The position numbers and the translations under genes were made by a program. Positions 63,901 through 64,000 of a DNA stretch of 64,000 nt are shown here, in pieces; within the stretch, counting starts at the first letter, position 1, and every line of letters begins with the position of its first letter. Origin of the DNA: Ciona intestinalis (Eukaryota > Chordata > Ascidiacea > Phlebobranchia > Cionidae); assembly GCF_000224145.3 (NCBI RefSeq), contig NC_020170.2, forward strand, positions 630,081 to 694,080. Reading direction: 5' to 3'. The notes under the pieces were generated by a model. It saw nothing but the letters and a program-made list of their open reading frames with translations, made no database searches and was not told the origin of the DNA.

Positions 63901-63901
63901 C
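45948..63901 (-). CDS. RELN: Reelin (3' part: EGF of repeat 4 through C-terminal tail; 5' end beyond window)
   Basis: A secreted matrix signalling glycoprotein; in vertebrates it binds ApoER2/VLDLR and directs neuron positioning. About 30 exons carry the repeat structure A subdomain-EGF-B subdomain. Recurrent signatures: QYSINNGITW-type BNR boxes, (F/R)RWWQP, WA(I/L)DN(V/I)YIG before each EGF, and CSGHG-type EGF cores. Comparison with remembered vertebrate reelin places these as repeats 4 to 8. The last exons, 46884-46683, 46425-46331 and 46047-45948, give the final RWWQPTHGG ... QWGVDNVEVI box and then a basic tail (HLSSILRKFKHTRQPRNN) ending TAA at 45950-45948. The phase is continuous and the length is like the vertebrate C-terminal region. 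Five or more SINE copies lie in its introns. The exon nearest the right end starts at 63901. Confidence 0.96.
48208..48520 (+). mobile_element. tRNA-headed composite SINE, full length
   Basis: The cleanest complete copy: head CCGGCGCCGTGGTATAGTGG, B-box-like GGTTCAAGGCTCG, A-rich middle, tail ACGACTGTCGTTTTCCGG and an ATTCAATAAA end. It lies in a reelin intron, antisense to the gene. Confidence 0.92.
49677..49966 (-). mobile_element. SINE copy, slightly truncated at the tail
   Basis: GGCCAGAAAACGACAGTCGT at the left, ATGCCACGGCGCCGGA at the right; in a reelin intron in the sense orientation. Confidence 0.88.
50595..53693 (-). other. RELN: Reelin repeat 7
   Basis: Exons 53693-53632, 53536-53373, 52907-52693, 52376-52184, 51964-51789, 51677-51571, 51137-50994. 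EGF: CPEACSGHGDCVKELNG, CICDDGYTGTNCYL. BNR boxes HVQYSTDFGDSW and LLQYSTNAG; Trp box RLLWWQPYI. The 52376-52184 exon holds a full EGF without an intron, unlike repeats 4 and 6. Confidence 0.88.
53865..54150 (-). mobile_element. SINE copy with a deletion in the tRNA-like head
   Basis: The tail and middle are well preserved. Between AATGGTAGCAGCGACGAGC and GGCGCGCTAACCACTACG the B-box and intervening bases are missing, so the copy should not be active. Confidence 0.88.
54502..57520 (-). other. RELN: Reelin repeat 6
   Basis: Exons 57520-57306, 56663-56473, 56269-56119, 55789-55603, 55291-55086, 54636-54502. EGF: CPGACSGHGRCHQHKCI continuing CDDEWKGDRCE across an intron. Then ALHFTGGCSRKLTTVPLD, DYSRNGGITWN, IRWWQPS, DDWAIDNLFIGG. 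In vertebrates this is the main lipoprotein-receptor-binding repeat; whether the binding lysines are kept was not determined. Confidence 0.88.
59517..59602 (+). mobile_element. SINE head fragment
   Basis: ACCGGCGCTGTGGCAAAGTG ... GTCGCTGCTACCATTATAG; only the tRNA-like head remains. Confidence 0.8.
60530..60685 (-). mobile_element. Degraded SINE middle section
   Basis: Matches the family middle: CACTTTGTGGGTCATTGC, ATTTGGACAACCC, GTTAGCATTAAGTCTCTT. Head and tail are not clear. Confidence 0.55.
60945..61225 (-). mobile_element. SINE copy with (GAAT)n end and an N gap
   Basis: Starts with a GAATGAATGAATGAATG microsatellite, then the tail motif CTTTATCCTCGCGTGGCTGG; head ACCACTATACCACGGCGCCG at the right. 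The middle is N. Confidence 0.88.
61620..62021. other. Reelin intron
   Basis: AT-rich intron with no repeat of either family and no exon recognised. Confidence 0.5.
62214..62846. other. Reelin intron
   Basis: AT-rich intron between two clear repeat-4 exons; nothing else seen. Confidence 0.5.
63140..63320 (-). mobile_element. Degraded SINE in a reelin intron
   Basis: Traces of the family: TCACTTTGTGGGTGATTG at the left and ACACCCACAACAGCAGCAGT ... CAGTTACAAGGTTTGCAC at the right. Confidence 0.55.
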
Positions 63902-64000
63902 CTAGAAAAAAAATTCAAAATCGATTTTTAAATTTTGTATCTGCCACTGGTTTTACGCCATTTCCCAAATAATTTAAATACTGTATTTTTGAAATGCGAT

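Larger units (their letters stand above)
61599..63901 (-). other. RELN: Reelin repeat 4: EGF and B subdomain exons
   Basis: Exons about 63901-63749 (RFRW box, [20 protein letters not shown]), 63498-63402 (remainder of the EGF, then LKDDFNLPW), 63030-62847 (ends QFYLTYQGDG), 62213-62022 (ASINNGITWTT, FKLWSGD). The EGF is split by an intron after its fourth cysteine. The next exon completes the final Trp box (SSWAIDNLIIGG). Confidence 0.88.

Overview
The window is nuclear DNA from a chordate, most likely a tunicate of the genus Ciona. The genes have many short introns with GT-AG (a few GC-AG) boundaries, the DNA is AT-rich, and two repeat families are scattered throughout: a roughly 190-200 bp MITE whose ends read GGGGGAAGATGGGACACC and its complement, and a tRNA-headed composite SINE with an ATTC-type tail. 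Both resemble elements known from Ciona. The genus is recalled and inferred, not searched. Exon models were built by hand from splice sites, reading phase and remembered family sequences. Three runs of N (near 4.9, 44.7 and 61.1 kb) lie inside SINE copies.

Layout. (1) 456-14600, + strand: the helicase part of FBH1, an F-box UvrD-like DNA helicase, complete at its C-terminus; the F-box lies upstream of the window. (2) 6504-9742, - strand: a complete 448-residue NADP-type (bacterial/fungal-class) glutamate dehydrogenase, nested wholly inside one FBH1 intron. (3) 14601-21589: intergenic, rich in MITEs, including one inserted inside another. (4) 21590 to about 25.7 kb, - strand: the paired-like homeobox gene Uncx/Unc4. 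(5) 27.9-43.6 kb: a family of CUB-LDLa-trypsin proteases with a Ser/Thr-rich stalk and hydrophobic tail. It has a small 3' relic (27.9-28.6 kb, +), a full-length but broken copy (30.0-34.7 kb, +) and an intact 559-residue copy (43.6-37.3 kb, -). The last two converge tail to tail around a single-exon seven-helix membrane protein (35.3-36.4 kb, -). (6) 45948-63901 and beyond, - strand: the 3' part of reelin, from the EGF module of repeat 4 to the basic C-terminal tail.

The genes do not form a pathway. They act in DNA repair (FBH1), nitrogen metabolism (GDH), developmental patterning (Uncx), extracellular proteolysis and extracellular signalling (reelin). The most unusual points are the nested microbial-class GDH, the inverted protease pair with patchy near-identity, the internal inversion at a GGTTTAAACC palindrome that broke one protease copy, a rewritten EGF module in reelin repeat 5, and the nested and back-to-back MITEs. 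No wholly new multi-gene system was seen.
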